The notes: generated by a model from the letters alone, not told the origin. DNA of 64,000 nt from Hyphomicrobiales bacterium (GCA_900473185.1 UCKU01000025.1:62001-126000), one strand, 5' to 3'; shown: positions 1 through 8,956, numbered from the stretch's first letter. Made by a program: numbers and translations.

Positions 1-165
1 AGCGAGTTCTACAGGGTCACCATCCATTTCGATGAGCCTGTCGATGTCGTGACCTTCGAGAGCTTCTCGGCCTTCCGCCAGCGCATCCACGCCCAGATCG
101 ACGAGAACGGCATCTCGCCGCGCAAGACCTCGAACGGTCTGCCGCATCTCGTTCTCGATATCTGA
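1..165 (+). CDS. C-terminal end of an unrecognised protein (5' truncated by window)
   Basis: An open frame runs from the first base to a TGA at 163-165 and gives 54 residues ending in LPHLVLDI. It has the codon use of a normal rhizobial gene and sits just upstream of, and on the same strand as, the MATE gene, with a gap of 37 bases. The visible part is soluble and mixed in charge, without a motif I recognise. The start and any domain lie outside the window, so no function is assigned. Confidence 0.6.
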   Translation, partial: SEFYRVTIHFDEPVDVVTFESFSAFRQRIHAQIDENGISPRKTSNGLPHLVLDI

Positions 166-202
166 TCGCCAAATCGCTGCCCGCAACACCCGGATTCCAT
201 CG

Positions 203-1570
203 ATGACCTCACATTCCCCAACCAATGCCTTCCTGACCGGCCCGCTACCATCAGTCTTCGCCCGCACGGCGCTGCCGATCATCCTGATCACCACCATCAA
301 CGGCCTTTTCGCCGTGGTAGACGCCTATTTCCTCGGCGCCTATGTCGGGGCCGGCGCACTCTCCGCCGTCACGCTGATCTTCCCCGGACTGATGATGCTG
401 GTCGCCCTCCAGTCGCTGGTCTCGAACGGCATGGCGAGCATCCTTGCCCGCGAACTCGGCGGCGGCAATCGCGATGCCGCATGCCGTACCTTCGCCGTTG
501 CCCATGTGCTGGCGATCGCGGTCGTCCTGCTCGTCAATGCCCTCTACTGGACCGTCGGCTGGCGGATCGTCGACAATGCCGCGGCGGGAGATCTTGCCGT
601 TGCCGAAAATGCCCGCACCTTCATGGGTATCATGGTCGACGCTGCACCCGTCGGCTTCTTCCTGTCGCTCAATATCGATGCCCTGCGCAGCGAAGGCCGG
701 ATCGGCTTCATGACCATGGTGATGCTGGCTGCCACAGCGCTCAACATCGCCGCCAACTGGTTCTTCATGGCGGTCCTGCAATGGGGTGTTGCCGGCTCGG
801 CACTGGGCTCCGTGCTGGCGCAGGCAATCTGCCTGATTGCCGTGCTCATCTACCGCTGGCGAAATGAACAGACCCTCCGCCCGGCAGGCGGCTTTCCGCT
901 TGCGGACTGGCGGCCGATCCTGGCGCTCGGCGCCCCGATGAGCCTCGGCTTCATCGGCATCTCGCTCTGCTCGGCGGCCGTCATCTTCAACCTGTCGGTC
1001 TGGGGCGAGGGGGACTATGTCGCGACTATCGGCGCCTATGGCATCATTACCCGCGTCATGACGCTTGCCTATCTGCCGCTGCTCGGCCTCAACATCGCCT
1101 CCCAGACGATCTGCGGCAACAACTATGGCGCTGGCCTTGCCGAGCGCGTCGGCCGCAGCCTGCAGATCGCCCTGATCGCGGCCCTCATCTACTGCACCGG
1201 CGTCGAGATTACGGTGGAGTTGCTGGCAACTCGCCTCGGCCATGTCTTCGTCGCCGATCCCGTCGTCATCGCCGAAGTCTCGCGCATCCTGCCCTGGACG
1301 GTCGGCGCCTATTTCCTGTTCGGTCAGATGATCGTGCTGTCGGGCTATTTCCAGGCGATCGGCGATGCCAAGCGCGCGGCGATCTTCGGTCTGTCGCGCG
1401 CCTATCTCTTCACGCTGCCGCTGACTTTCCTGTTGCCCCATGTTTTCGGGGAGATGGGAATCTGGATGGTGCCGGTCTTTGCCGAGGCCTGCATGTTCCT
1501 GCTGGCCTTCGCGGTTCTTGCGCGCAATGCGAAGAGACTTGGCTGGCGCTACGGGCTGCTGCCCGCATGA
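203..1570 (+). CDS. MATE family multidrug efflux transporter
   Basis: This 455-residue protein is almost wholly hydrophobic, with about twelve predicted membrane segments, which is the usual length and layout of MATE exporters. The start of the first repeat (residues 20-60, with a VVDAYFLGAYVGAGALSAVT segment) and the equivalent QTICGNNYGAG segment in the second half are typical of the family. MATE proteins use a Na+ or H+ gradient to export cationic drugs and metabolites across the inner membrane. The substrate cannot be read from sequence. The gene ends at a strong hairpin terminator shared with the convergent small gene. Confidence 0.9.
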   Translation: MTSHSPTNAFLTGPLPSVFARTALPIILITTINGLFAVVDAYFLGAYVGAGALSAVTLIFPGLMMLVALQSLVSNGMASILARELGGGNRDAACRTFAVAHVLAIAVVLLVNALYWTVGWRIVDNAAAGDLAVAENARTFMGIMVDAAPVGFFLSLNIDALRSEGRIGFMTMVMLAATALNIAANWFFMAVLQWGVAGSALGSVLAQAICLIAVLIYRWRNEQTLRPAGGFPLADWRPILALGAPMSLGFIGISLCSAAVIFNLSVWGEGDYVATIGAYGIITRVMTLAYLPLLGLNIASQTICGNNYGAGLAERVGRSLQIALIAALIYCTGVEITVELLATRLGHVFVADPVVIAEVSRILPWTVGAYFLFGQMIVLSGYFQAIGDAKRAAIFGLSRAYLFTLPLTFLLPHVFGEMGIWMVPVFAEACMFLLAFAVLARNAKRLGWRYGLLPA

Positions 1571-1573
1571 GGG

Positions 1574-1608
1574 AACAAGGCCGCGCCTGCCCGGCGCGGC
1601 CTTGTTTT
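1574..1608. terminator. Bidirectional intrinsic terminator
   Basis: A perfect 14-bp stem (1574-1587 with 1593-1606) and a 5-base loop is followed by a short T run. It lies directly between the stop of the MATE gene and the stop of the convergent Cys-rich gene, so it can serve both. Confidence 0.85.
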
Positions 1609-1772
1609 CAATCCTGGCTGGCTACAGGGGCGGATGCCGCTGCCGTCTCCGCTTCCCCGAGCGCCTGAGCACATTCCTCGCAGCAGACCTCGACGGTCTT
1701 GCCGCCCAGCTTGACGCTGATGGCGTCAGCTCCGAGTTCGCAGTCGCAGGCGGCACATGTGGTCTTCTTCAT
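1608..1772 (-). CDS. Small Cys-rich, probably metal-binding protein (54 aa)
   Basis: I start the gene at the ATG at 1772 because GGAGG lies 8 bases upstream; the longer open frame has an unlikely Arg-rich lead. The protein begins MKKTTCAACDC and later has VCCEEC, giving a C-x2-C-x-C and a C-C-x2-C group separated by a short beta-like stretch, followed by an Ala-rich tail. This treble-clef-like arrangement resembles TRASH/YHS-type metal-binding peptides. The gene follows the AraC regulator on the same strand after 88 bases, so the two may be co-transcribed. Metal binding is inferred from the cysteines only. Confidence 0.75.
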   Translation of the reverse strand: MKKTTCAACDCELGADAISVKLGGKTVEVCCEECAQALGEAETAAASAPVASQD

Positions 1773-1860
1773 CTGGTGATCCTCCGGTTGGCTCCCCGTC
1801 TGGGGCAGGATCATAAGAGCACCACTGGCCTTTTCATCGCTGTCGAATTCTTTAGCGACT

Positions 1861-2694
1861 TTACGCCCGCAGCCGCGTCGCGCGCTGGAATTCCGCTGGC
1901 GTCTGGCCATAGGCCTGGCGGAAGGACGAGGTGAAATGGCTGTGGCTGGAAAAGCCGAGATCGAGGCCGAGCGCCGTCAGATCCTCATATTCGCCGAGCA
2001 GATCGAGCGCGCGGGCAAGGCGAAGCCGAAGCTGGTAGCGATAAAGCGGCGTCGCCTCCACCTGCTGGAAAACCTGCGTCAGATAGACAGGCGAAACGCC
2101 GACTTCCGTGGCGATCTCGGCAAGCGTCCAGCGTCGCGCAAGATCGGAGGAGAGAACGAGCTTTGCCCGGTCGACAAGCTTCTGCCGTCCGACGCTGGCG
2201 CCCGCTGCATGCGAGGTACGCTCGCCGAGCGAGCGGCGCACGAGGGTCAGCGCCAGCGTTTCCGCCTCCAGCGTCTCGGCGACACCTCGGCGAAGGCCAT
2301 GGCGCAGAAGGGCGACAAGCGCCTGCGCGCGCGGATCGACACGCCGGCGCTGGCGTTTGAAGCCGAACAGCTCGCCGGATTGCACCTGATCCCTGGGCGC
2401 AAGCTCGGCAAGCAGGGATTCGTCGATGGACAGATCGATGCAGGCATCGCCACCATCAACGGGATGGCTGATGCGGTAGCCTTGCCCGACATTGAAGAAC
2501 AGCACCTGATTGGCTTCCGCCACGGTGTCGTTGCGCCCGACATGGCGCATGAAGACGCCGCGATAGGGATAGACGAGGCTGGTCTTGTGGGCGCATTCCT
2601 CGTCACTCTTGTGACGGCATTCGCCATTGCAGACGATGTCACGGATCGTGACGGTTTTCGTCTTCAAGAGCAATGCGGTCGAAAATTGCGACAT
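1861..2694 (-). CDS. AraC family transcriptional regulator with N-terminal Cys/His cluster
   Basis: A protein of 277 residues starting MSQFSTALL. The last 100 residues form the double helix-turn-helix of AraC regulators (WTLAEIATEVGVSPVYLTQ, then LGLDLGFSSHSHFTSSFR). The N-terminal half is a probable cupin-like sensor and carries C22-x3-C26-x-H28-x5-C34-x-H36, which could bind a metal or react to redox stress. The open frame extends 113 codons further upstream, but that stretch overlaps the DUF1127 gene in another frame and lacks regulator character, so I reject it. The Cys-rich gene downstream is a likely target or co-product. Confidence 0.88.
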   Translation of the reverse strand: MSQFSTALLLKTKTVTIRDIVCNGECRHKSDEECAHKTSLVYPYRGVFMRHVGRNDTVAEANQVLFFNVGQGYRISHPVDGGDACIDLSIDESLLAELAPRDQVQSGELFGFKRQRRRVDPRAQALVALLRHGLRRGVAETLEAETLALTLVRRSLGERTSHAAGASVGRQKLVDRAKLVLSSDLARRWTLAEIATEVGVSPVYLTQVFQQVEATPLYRYQLRLRLARALDLLGEYEDLTALGLDLGFSSHSHFTSSFRQAYGQTPAEFQRATRLRA

Positions 2695-2743
2695 CGGTCT
2701 TTCCGGAATTCGGGCGGCGAGCATCACCCGCCGCACCAGCCTA

Positions 2744-2989
2744 TCACAATCCTTTGTTGTTCCAGTAGTGGCTTGAGATATGCACGTCGCTTTCGATCTG
2801 ACCGCGGGAAAGACCGATATCTTTGAGCTGATCGTCGGACAACTCCATGACGGCGCTGCGATTGCGCCGCTCGGCAATCTTGCGTGCAACCCAGTGAAAA
2901 CCCGTAACGAGACTTGCAAGAAGCCGGGGCTGTCTGGTTTCCGTCCGGCAGGCAGTTCGGGCATAGGCTGTAGGGCTTGAGCCGCGCAT
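2744..2989 (-). CDS. DUF1127 domain small protein
   Basis: An 81-residue basic protein with a C-terminal DUF1127 module: an Arg-rich helix followed by MELSDDQLKDIGLSRGQIES. The start at 2989 has GGAGG about 7 bases upstream. DUF1127 proteins are numerous in rhizobia, and some bind RNA or affect phosphate and metabolism regulons, but the role of this copy is unknown. It reads towards the AraC gene, whose chosen start is 50 bases downstream. Confidence 0.85.
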   Translation of the reverse strand: MRGSSPTAYARTACRTETRQPRLLASLVTGFHWVARKIAERRNRSAVMELSDDQLKDIGLSRGQIESDVHISSHYWNNKGL

Positions 2990-3080
2990 GGTGTTCCTCC
3001 ATCCATTGCGTTTGAATGGATGGATTGAACCATTCGCGCGGCTCGCCCGCTGTCAGATTATTTAGCGATCTGCGTCCGGA

Positions 3081-3878
3081 TCAGGCCTTCAGCAGCCACT
3101 CATGTTCCGGTGCATTGTAGAACTTCCAGACACGCTTCGGACCGGCCATGACATTGAGATAATAGAGATCATAGCCATGCGTTGCCGCACACGGATGGTA
3201 GCCCTTCGGTACCAGCGTCACGTCGCCGTCTTCGATGGCCATCGCCTCATCGAGCGAGCGGTCGTCCGTATAGACGCGCTGGAAGCCGAAACCCTGCGGC
3301 GGGTTGAGGCGGTGATAATAGGTCTCTTCCAGCATGCTCTCATGCGGAAGATTGTCCTGATCATGCTTGTGCGGCGGATAGGAGGAGGTGTGGCCACCAG
3401 GCGTGATGACCTCGACGACGAGAAGCGAATGCGCCGAGCTGTCATCCTCAGGCATGATATTGTTGACGTGGCGCACATTCGTGCCCTTGCCGCGCGTCAC
3501 CGGCGGGTGCGTGCCGGGCGGAATGGCCTTCGCCTCATAGGTACCGCCGCCTGGCGCGGAGCAGACGGCAAGCTCGAGATCGGTCTCGGCCGTCACCGAC
3601 CATGTCGATTCCATCGGGATATAAAGAGCGTGCGGCGCGCCGTCGAAAGGGCTCATGCGCTCGCCGAGCGTGCCGAAATCCCTGGTGCCGGCCGAAGCCT
3701 TACCCTTGCCGCTCACCCAGACGAGGCAGACTTCCCGCTCGCCGGTCTCTCCAGAGGCCGTCTCGCCCGGCTTCAGCCGGTACATATCGAAGCCGACATA
3801 GGTCCAGCCGGCGCTTTCCGGCGTCACATGCGTGACGCGGCCGGTCTTGCCTGACGGTTTCACCTTGAGGTTTGGCAT
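3081..3878 (-). CDS. iolB: 5-deoxy-glucuronate isomerase IolB
   Basis: The protein has 265 residues beginning MPNLKVKPSGKTGRVTHV, preceded by GGAGGAG at a normal distance. It has the double cupin fold of IolB with metal-ligand segments such as YPPHKHDQDNLPHES, and the closing ERVWKFYNAPEH-like stretch of the family. IolB converts 5-deoxy-glucuronate to 5-dehydro-2-deoxygluconate in the cytoplasm, between IolD and IolC. It is the last gene of the iolRCDEB order and is separated from iolE by a palindromic element (3911-4024) that may reduce read-through. Confidence 0.95.
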   Translation of the reverse strand: MPNLKVKPSGKTGRVTHVTPESAGWTYVGFDMYRLKPGETASGETGEREVCLVWVSGKGKASAGTRDFGTLGERMSPFDGAPHALYIPMESTWSVTAETDLELAVCSAPGGGTYEAKAIPPGTHPPVTRGKGTNVRHVNNIMPEDDSSAHSLLVVEVITPGGHTSSYPPHKHDQDNLPHESMLEETYYHRLNPPQGFGFQRVYTDDRSLDEAMAIEDGDVTLVPKGYHPCAATHGYDLYYLNVMAGPKRVWKFYNAPEHEWLLKA

Positions 3879-3910
3879 TGGTGTTTCTCCTCCTGAATTG
3901 GTGGGTGCGG

Positions 3911-4024
3911 CCCCCTCATCCGGCTGCCGCCACCTTCTCCCCGAGGGGAGAAGGGACATGCCGCGCCGCCTCGTTTCCCCTTCTCCCCAGCGGGGAGAAG
4001 GTGCCCGAAGGGCGGATGAGGGGG
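3911..4024. repeat. Palindromic intergenic element (RIME/MITE-like) between iolE and iolB
   Basis: The outer ends are complementary (CCCCCTCATCCG at 3911 and CGGATGAGGGGG ending at 4024), and each half holds an inner hairpin built from CTTCTCCCC and GGGGAGAAG. The arms diverge in the middle, so this copy is imperfect. The same plan with other bases is seen in the perfect element at 59766-59951. Such elements are common between rhizobial genes. Confidence 0.85.
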
Positions 4025-4062
4025 CTTCTTGCTCCAGCGATACCTATTGGCGAGGTCTTCCG

Positions 4063-4980
4063 TTACCCCTTCGGAAACCCTTCCGTCTCCACCGTATAAC
4101 CAGCAGCCGTCATCACCCGCATCAATTCCGCATGGCCGATCACGGCCATCTTCTGCGGCGGCGCCCTACGCGGATCCTGCTCGGCTTCGACGACAAACCA
4201 GCCCTCATAACCATAATCGGCAAACCGCTTGACGATAGCACCGAAATCGAGCGAGCCATCGCCCGGCACGGTAAAGGCACCGAGCGCCACCGCATCGAGG
4301 AAGGACTGCCTACTGCGGTCCAGCCCATCGACGACGGACTTCCGGATGTCCTTCACGTGCACATGGTTGATGCGGGCGTGGTGATTGTCGATGGCACGCA
4401 GCACGTCGCCGCCGGCAAAGGCCAGATGCCCGGCATCGAGCAGCAGCGGAATGCCGGCACCCGAATTCTTCATGAAGGCGTCGAGTTCCGGCTCGGTTTC
4501 GACGACGGCCGCCATGTGGTGGTGATAGGAAAGCGGCATGCCCTGGTCCGCGCACCATTCGCCGAACTCGGTGACGCGGCGCGCATAGGCCTTCATCTCG
4601 TCATCGGCAAGGCGCGGCTTGGTCGCGAGCGGCTTGGAACGATCGCCCTGAATGGAGCGGCCGACTTCGCCATAGACGATGCAGGGCGCATTGACCGCCT
4701 TGAACAGCTCGATCATCGGCGCGATGCGGTCTTTGTTGGCCGCAAGCTCCTCATTGACCAGCGTGCCGGAGAACCAGCCACCGCAGAGCGTCACGTCGGC
4801 GGCGCGCAGGATGGGCAGCATTTCCTGCGGGTTGCTCGGGAACCGGCGACCCTGTTCCATGCCAGTAAAGCCGGCGGTACGGGACTGTCGCAGGCATTCT
4901 TCGAGGGATACGTCGTCGCTGAGTTCAGGAAGGTCGTCGTTCCACCATGCGATGGGCGACATGCCGAGTTTGGCCTTCAT
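4063..4980 (-). CDS. iolE: myo-inosose-2 dehydratase IolE
   Basis: The protein has 305 residues and begins MKAKLGMSPIAWWNDDLPEL. It is a TIM-barrel of the xylose-isomerase-like family, with metal-site stretches such as LSYHHHMAAVVE, LLLDAGHL and INHVHVKD. IolE dehydrates 2-keto-myo-inositol (inosose) to the diketone used by IolD. I chose the ATG at 4980, which has AAGGAG 7 bases upstream; a GTG one codon earlier is possible. It follows iolD after 65 bases on the same strand. Confidence 0.95.
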   Translation of the reverse strand: MKAKLGMSPIAWWNDDLPELSDDVSLEECLRQSRTAGFTGMEQGRRFPSNPQEMLPILRAADVTLCGGWFSGTLVNEELAANKDRIAPMIELFKAVNAPCIVYGEVGRSIQGDRSKPLATKPRLADDEMKAYARRVTEFGEWCADQGMPLSYHHHMAAVVETEPELDAFMKNSGAGIPLLLDAGHLAFAGGDVLRAIDNHHARINHVHVKDIRKSVVDGLDRSRQSFLDAVALGAFTVPGDGSLDFGAIVKRFADYGYEGWFVVEAEQDPRRAPPQKMAVIGHAELMRVMTAAGYTVETEGFPKG

Positions 4981-5045
4981 CACTAGTCTCCTTAAAAACA
5001 GTGCGGAGGAGCGCTGCCGCTCCTCCAGAAATCATAGCAATCCGA

Positions 5046-6896
5046 TCAGCCGACGCGCTGGGCGGCGCGTGCCTTCACATAGGCCTCATGAGCCTTGTTG
5101 ACCTCGCCGCGCGGGCTGACCTCAGGCACCGCGACATCCCACCAGTGGCCGCCGGCGTCAGTGGTAATCAACGGGTCTGTGTCGATGACGAAAACCGAGG
5201 TGCGGTCGTTCTTCTTCGAATCGGCAATCGCCTGTTCCAGTTCGGCGATGGAGGAAACCTTCACCGCAATCGCACCCATCGCTTCGGCATGCGCCCGGAA
5301 ATCGATCTCGGGCATGACCTCGTGATAGGAGTCCTTGAGGAGATTGTTGAAGTTCGCGCCGCCGGTCGCCATCTGCAGGCGGTTGATGCAGCCATAGCCT
5401 CTGTTGTCGAGAAGCACGATGTTGAGCTTGAGGCCGAGCATGACCGAGGTCGCAAGCTCGGAATTCATCATCATATAGGAGCCGTCGCCGACCATGACGA
5501 CGACATCCTTTTCCGGATGCGCCATCTTGGCGCCGAGGCCACCGGCGATCTCATAGCCCATGCACGAAAAGCCATATTCCATATGGTAGCTGCCGGGAAC
5601 GGTGGCCGGCCACAGTTTGTGCAACTCGCCCGGCAAGCCGCCGGCAGCGCAAAGCAGCGTCGTCTTCTCGCCGCCGATCGAGCGGACAACCGCACCGATC
5701 ACCTGTGCATCCGAGGGCAGGGAGGCGTTGGTTGGGCCTAGCGCCTTGGCGGCAGCCTCTACCCAGATCTTCTTTTCCTTCGCGGCCTTTTCGGCAAGTG
5801 CCGCTGGCGCCTTCCAGCCGGAAAGGCCCGATGACAACGCCTTCAGCCCTTCGCGCGCATCGGCAACCAGCGGATGGCTGTCATGCTTCAACGCGTCATA
5901 GGCCGCGATGTTGAGGCTGAGCAGCTTGAAACCTTCATTCTTGAAGAGCGCCCACGAACCGGTCGTGAAATCCTGGCAGCGCGTGCCGACGGCAATCACC
6001 AGATCGGTTTCCTCGGCAATCGCATTGGCAGCCGACGTGCCGGTCACGCCGACGGAGCCGAGCGCCAGCGCATGGCGCTCGTCGATGGCCGACTTGCCGG
6101 CCTGGGTGACGACGACGGGAACGCCATGCGCTTCCGCAAAGGCCGCAAGCTCCTTGGTCGCCTGCGAATAGAGAACGCCGCCACCGGCAACGATAACAGG
6201 CTTCTGCGATGCCTTGATCAACGCAATCGCATTGGCAAGCTCGTCGGCATCCGGCTGCGGACGGCGCACCGTCCAGACCTTTTCCTCGAAAAGGCTCGTG
6301 GGATAATCGAAGGCTTCCGCCTGAACGTCCTGGCAGAGCGACAGCGTCACCGGGCCGCAATCCAGCGGATCGGTCAGCACCTGCATGGCGCGCTTCAGCG
6401 CCGTGATAATCTGCTCCGGCCGGGTGATGCGGTCGAAATAGCGAGAGACCGGGCGGAAGGCATCATTGGCCGACACCGTGCCGTCACCGAAATCCTCGAT
6501 CTGCTGCAGCACCGGATCGGGCGCGCGGTTGGCAAAGACGTCGCCGGGAAGGAAGAGCACCGGGATGCGGTTGACATGCGCTACACCAGCCGCCGTCACC
6601 ATGTTCAGCGCGCCCGGGCCGATCGAGGTCGTGCAGGCCATGAAACGCTGGCGGAAGCTCGCCTTGGCATAAGCGATGGCCGCATGCGCCATGCCCTGTT
6701 CGTTATGGGCGCGGTAGGTCGGCAGTTCCTGACGCACCTGATAAAGCGCTTCGCCCATACCGGCCACGTTGCCGTGCCCGAAGATCGCCCAGACGCCGCC
6801 GAAGATCGGCACTTTCTTGCCGTCGACGATGGTCATCTGCTTCTTGAGGAAATGCGCGACGGCCTGCGCCATCGTCAGTCTTACCGTCTTGCCCAT
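5046..6896 (-). CDS. iolD: 3D-(3,5/4)-trihydroxycyclohexane-1,2-dione hydrolase IolD
   Basis: This 616-residue thiamine-diphosphate enzyme has the acetolactate-synthase-like three-domain order. The catalytic glutamate is in YRAHNEQGMAHA (E66), and the ThDP motif runs from GDGSYMMMNSE (470-480) to N498 in LLDNRGYG. It hydrolyses the cyclic diketone and opens the inositol ring to 5-deoxy-glucuronate. GGGAGGAG precedes the ATG at 6896. The gap to iolC is 25 bases, so the two are surely co-transcribed. Confidence 0.96.
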   Translation of the reverse strand: MGKTVRLTMAQAVAHFLKKQMTIVDGKKVPIFGGVWAIFGHGNVAGMGEALYQVRQELPTYRAHNEQGMAHAAIAYAKASFRQRFMACTTSIGPGALNMVTAAGVAHVNRIPVLFLPGDVFANRAPDPVLQQIEDFGDGTVSANDAFRPVSRYFDRITRPEQIITALKRAMQVLTDPLDCGPVTLSLCQDVQAEAFDYPTSLFEEKVWTVRRPQPDADELANAIALIKASQKPVIVAGGGVLYSQATKELAAFAEAHGVPVVVTQAGKSAIDERHALALGSVGVTGTSAANAIAEETDLVIAVGTRCQDFTTGSWALFKNEGFKLLSLNIAAYDALKHDSHPLVADAREGLKALSSGLSGWKAPAALAEKAAKEKKIWVEAAAKALGPTNASLPSDAQVIGAVVRSIGGEKTTLLCAAGGLPGELHKLWPATVPGSYHMEYGFSCMGYEIAGGLGAKMAHPEKDVVVMVGDGSYMMMNSELATSVMLGLKLNIVLLDNRGYGCINRLQMATGGANFNNLLKDSYHEVMPEIDFRAHAEAMGAIAVKVSSIAELEQAIADSKKNDRTSVFVIDTDPLITTDAGGHWWDVAVPEVSPRGEVNKAHEAYVKARAAQRVG

Positions 6897-6921
6897 CGGG
6901 CTCCTCCCAAATTCACTCTAC

Positions 6922-8856
6922 TTAGTTGAGGCCGCGCGTTTTCAGCCATGCCTCTGTCAATTGCTTGAAGCGGCCTGCCATGTCGGCAATCGCTTCCTCG
7001 TCGTTGATCTTGCCCGAAAGCCAGCCGCGCGCGGCATCGGCAAAGATCGTGCGGCCAACCGCAAAGCCCTTGACCGAGGGTGCAGCGAGCGTCGCCTCGA
7101 AACCCTTCACCAGTTCATCGGCGGGAGCCTCAAGCCCGAGCAGCACGATACCACGGCACCATGGATCATTTTTGGCGATGACAGCATCGATCTTCTTCCA
7201 GGCGCCGGTTGAGGCCTGCGGCTCCAGTTTCCACCAGTCCGGCTTGATGCCGAGCGCATAGAGTTCCTCGAGCGCGGTCGAGACCGTATCGTCGGTCAGC
7301 GGCCCGTTCTTGCTGGAAATGATCTCGACCAGCAGTTCGCGGCCGACCTTGCGCGCAGCTTCAAAGAGCGTACGCAGCTTCTCCTGCTGTTCCGTCTTCA
7401 GCGCTGCCGGATCGTCGGGATGGTAGAAGCACAGGCACTTGATGCAATGGTCGAGCGGCCATTCCACCAGCTGCGAACCGATATCCTGGCTGAATTCGAA
7501 ACGCAGCGGCTTGGAGCCCGGAAGCTCGACCGGCCGACCGATCCAGGTGAAATTCTTCTTGGCCGCATCGAAGAACGCATCGCGCCCAAAACGTTCGTCG
7601 ATCAGCATGCCATAACCCTGCCGCCCATCGGCGACGCGAGAGGCTGCTTCCACCGCCAGCCGCTTGAAGGCGACGATCTGCTTGTAGTCGACGCCGAGCT
7701 CGTCGCAGACGCTGGTCAATTGCGAGCGATGGTCGATGGCAAGCGCCATCAAGAGCGGGACTGCGCCCTTGCGGGTGGAGGCCCAGTGAATGTGGTTGAT
7801 CGCCTCGTCCTTGCGCAGCGCGCGATGCTTGCTGCCGTTCTTCAGGAAGAAGTCGAGCTCCGCCCAGGTCGGATATTCCGGCGAGCAGAGCAGGCGGGAA
7901 ACTGCAAAGGCGCCGCAGGCGTTCGCCCATGTAGCGCAAGTCTTCAGCGGCTCATCCTTCAGCCAGCCGCGCAGCAGGCCGGACATAAAGGCATCGCCCG
8001 CGCCGAGCACGTTGAACACCTCGATCGGGAAGCCCTGGCCGATGATGCCGTCTTCCAGATTGTCGCTGATCGGGCCGTCATAAACGATGCAGCCCATGGC
8101 ACCACGCTTCAGCACGATGGTCGCAGGCGAAAGGCGACGAATTTCTTTCAGTGCGCCGAGTACGTCATCGGCACCCGATGCAATCAGGATCTCTTCTTCC
8201 GTGCCGACGATCAGGTCGCAATCCGGCAATGTCTCCTTCATCTTCGAGGAGACGCGGTCAGACTTCACATAACGCTCGAAGCCCTCGGCATGGCCGGCCA
8301 GGCCCCAGAGATTCGGTCGGTAGTCGATATCGAAAATCACTTTGCGGCCATTGGCCTTGGCAATCCGGATTGCCTTGCGCTGTGCTGCCTCGGTATTCGG
8401 CCGGGAAAAATGCGTGCCCGAAACGAGCACGGCGCGCGACGACTTGATGAAATCCTCATCGATATCGCCTTCGTCGAGCGCCATGTCGGCGCAGTCGGAA
8501 CGATAGAAGATCATCGGCGAGACGCCTTCGGCCTCTACCGCCAGCAGCACCAGCGCCGTCAGCCGATCCTTGTCCGTCCTAATGCCCTTGGTCTCGACAC
8601 CTTCACGCGCCGACTGTTCGATGATGAAGCGTCCCATCTGCTCGTCGCCGACACGCGTAATGAGCGCCGACTTCAGCCCGAGCCGCGCCGTGCCGATGGC
8701 GATATTGGCCGGGCAGCCGCCAACGGACTTCGCAAACGAGCCGATATCTTCCAGTCGCGAACCGATCTGCTGGCCGTAGAGATCGACGGAAGAACGGCCG
8801 ATGGTGATCACGTCGAGGGTCGGCTCCGGCTGTGAGCCCGGATTCGATTGTACCAT
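6922..8856 (-). CDS. iolC: IolC: 5-dehydro-2-deoxygluconokinase fused to a DUF2090 aldolase-like domain
   Basis: The protein has 644 residues, about twice the length of Bacillus IolC. Residues 15-335 are a PfkB sugar kinase with the N-terminal VGGCPANIAIG segment (45-55) and the catalytic GAGDAF (285-290). Residues 345-640 form a DUF2090 domain, a TIM-barrel related to class I aldolases, starting after IHWASTRKG. The kinase makes 5-dehydro-2-deoxygluconate 6-phosphate. The second domain is thought to cleave it to malonate semialdehyde and dihydroxyacetone phosphate, which would explain the lack of a separate iolJ here. The aldolase role is known by annotation of the family, not shown by sequence. 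Confidence 0.93.
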   Translation of the reverse strand: MVQSNPGSQPEPTLDVITIGRSSVDLYGQQIGSRLEDIGSFAKSVGGCPANIAIGTARLGLKSALITRVGDEQMGRFIIEQSAREGVETKGIRTDKDRLTALVLLAVEAEGVSPMIFYRSDCADMALDEGDIDEDFIKSSRAVLVSGTHFSRPNTEAAQRKAIRIAKANGRKVIFDIDYRPNLWGLAGHAEGFERYVKSDRVSSKMKETLPDCDLIVGTEEEILIASGADDVLGALKEIRRLSPATIVLKRGAMGCIVYDGPISDNLEDGIIGQGFPIEVFNVLGAGDAFMSGLLRGWLKDEPLKTCATWANACGAFAVSRLLCSPEYPTWAELDFFLKNGSKHRALRKDEAINHIHWASTRKGAVPLLMALAIDHRSQLTSVCDELGVDYKQIVAFKRLAVEAASRVADGRQGYGMLIDERFGRDAFFDAAKKNFTWIGRPVELPGSKPLRFEFSQDIGSQLVEWPLDHCIKCLCFYHPDDPAALKTEQQEKLRTLFEAARKVGRELLVEIISSKNGPLTDDTVSTALEELYALGIKPDWWKLEPQASTGAWKKIDAVIAKNDPWCRGIVLLGLEAPADELVKGFEATLAAPSVKGFAVGRTIFADAARGWLSGKINDEEAIADMAGRFKQLTEAWLKTRGLN

Positions 8857-8912
8857 GATGTCCTCCCGCTAGATTTTTACGCGGCCTGGAACGCCCGCGA
8901 ATTTTGAATAAT

Positions 8913-8926
8913 GAAACATTGGTTCC
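8913..8926. promoter_or_regulatory. Candidate IolR operator upstream of iolC
   Basis: GAAACATTGGTTCC matches the rhizobial IolR palindrome GGAA-N6-TTCC with one change. It lies 57 bases upstream of the iolC start and 30 bases (three helical turns) from the perfect copy at 8943. Confidence 0.6.
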
Positions 8927-8942
8927 GTCTCTTTGTCAATTC

Positions 8943-8956
8943 GGAATGTTTATTCC
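8943..8956. promoter_or_regulatory. Candidate IolR operator overlapping the iolR stop codon
   Basis: GGAATGTTTATTCC is a perfect GGAA-N6-TTCC palindrome. It covers the last two codons and the TAA of iolR and lies 87 bases upstream of iolC. This suggests that iolC-iolD-iolE-iolB has its own IolR-controlled promoter. Confidence 0.7.
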
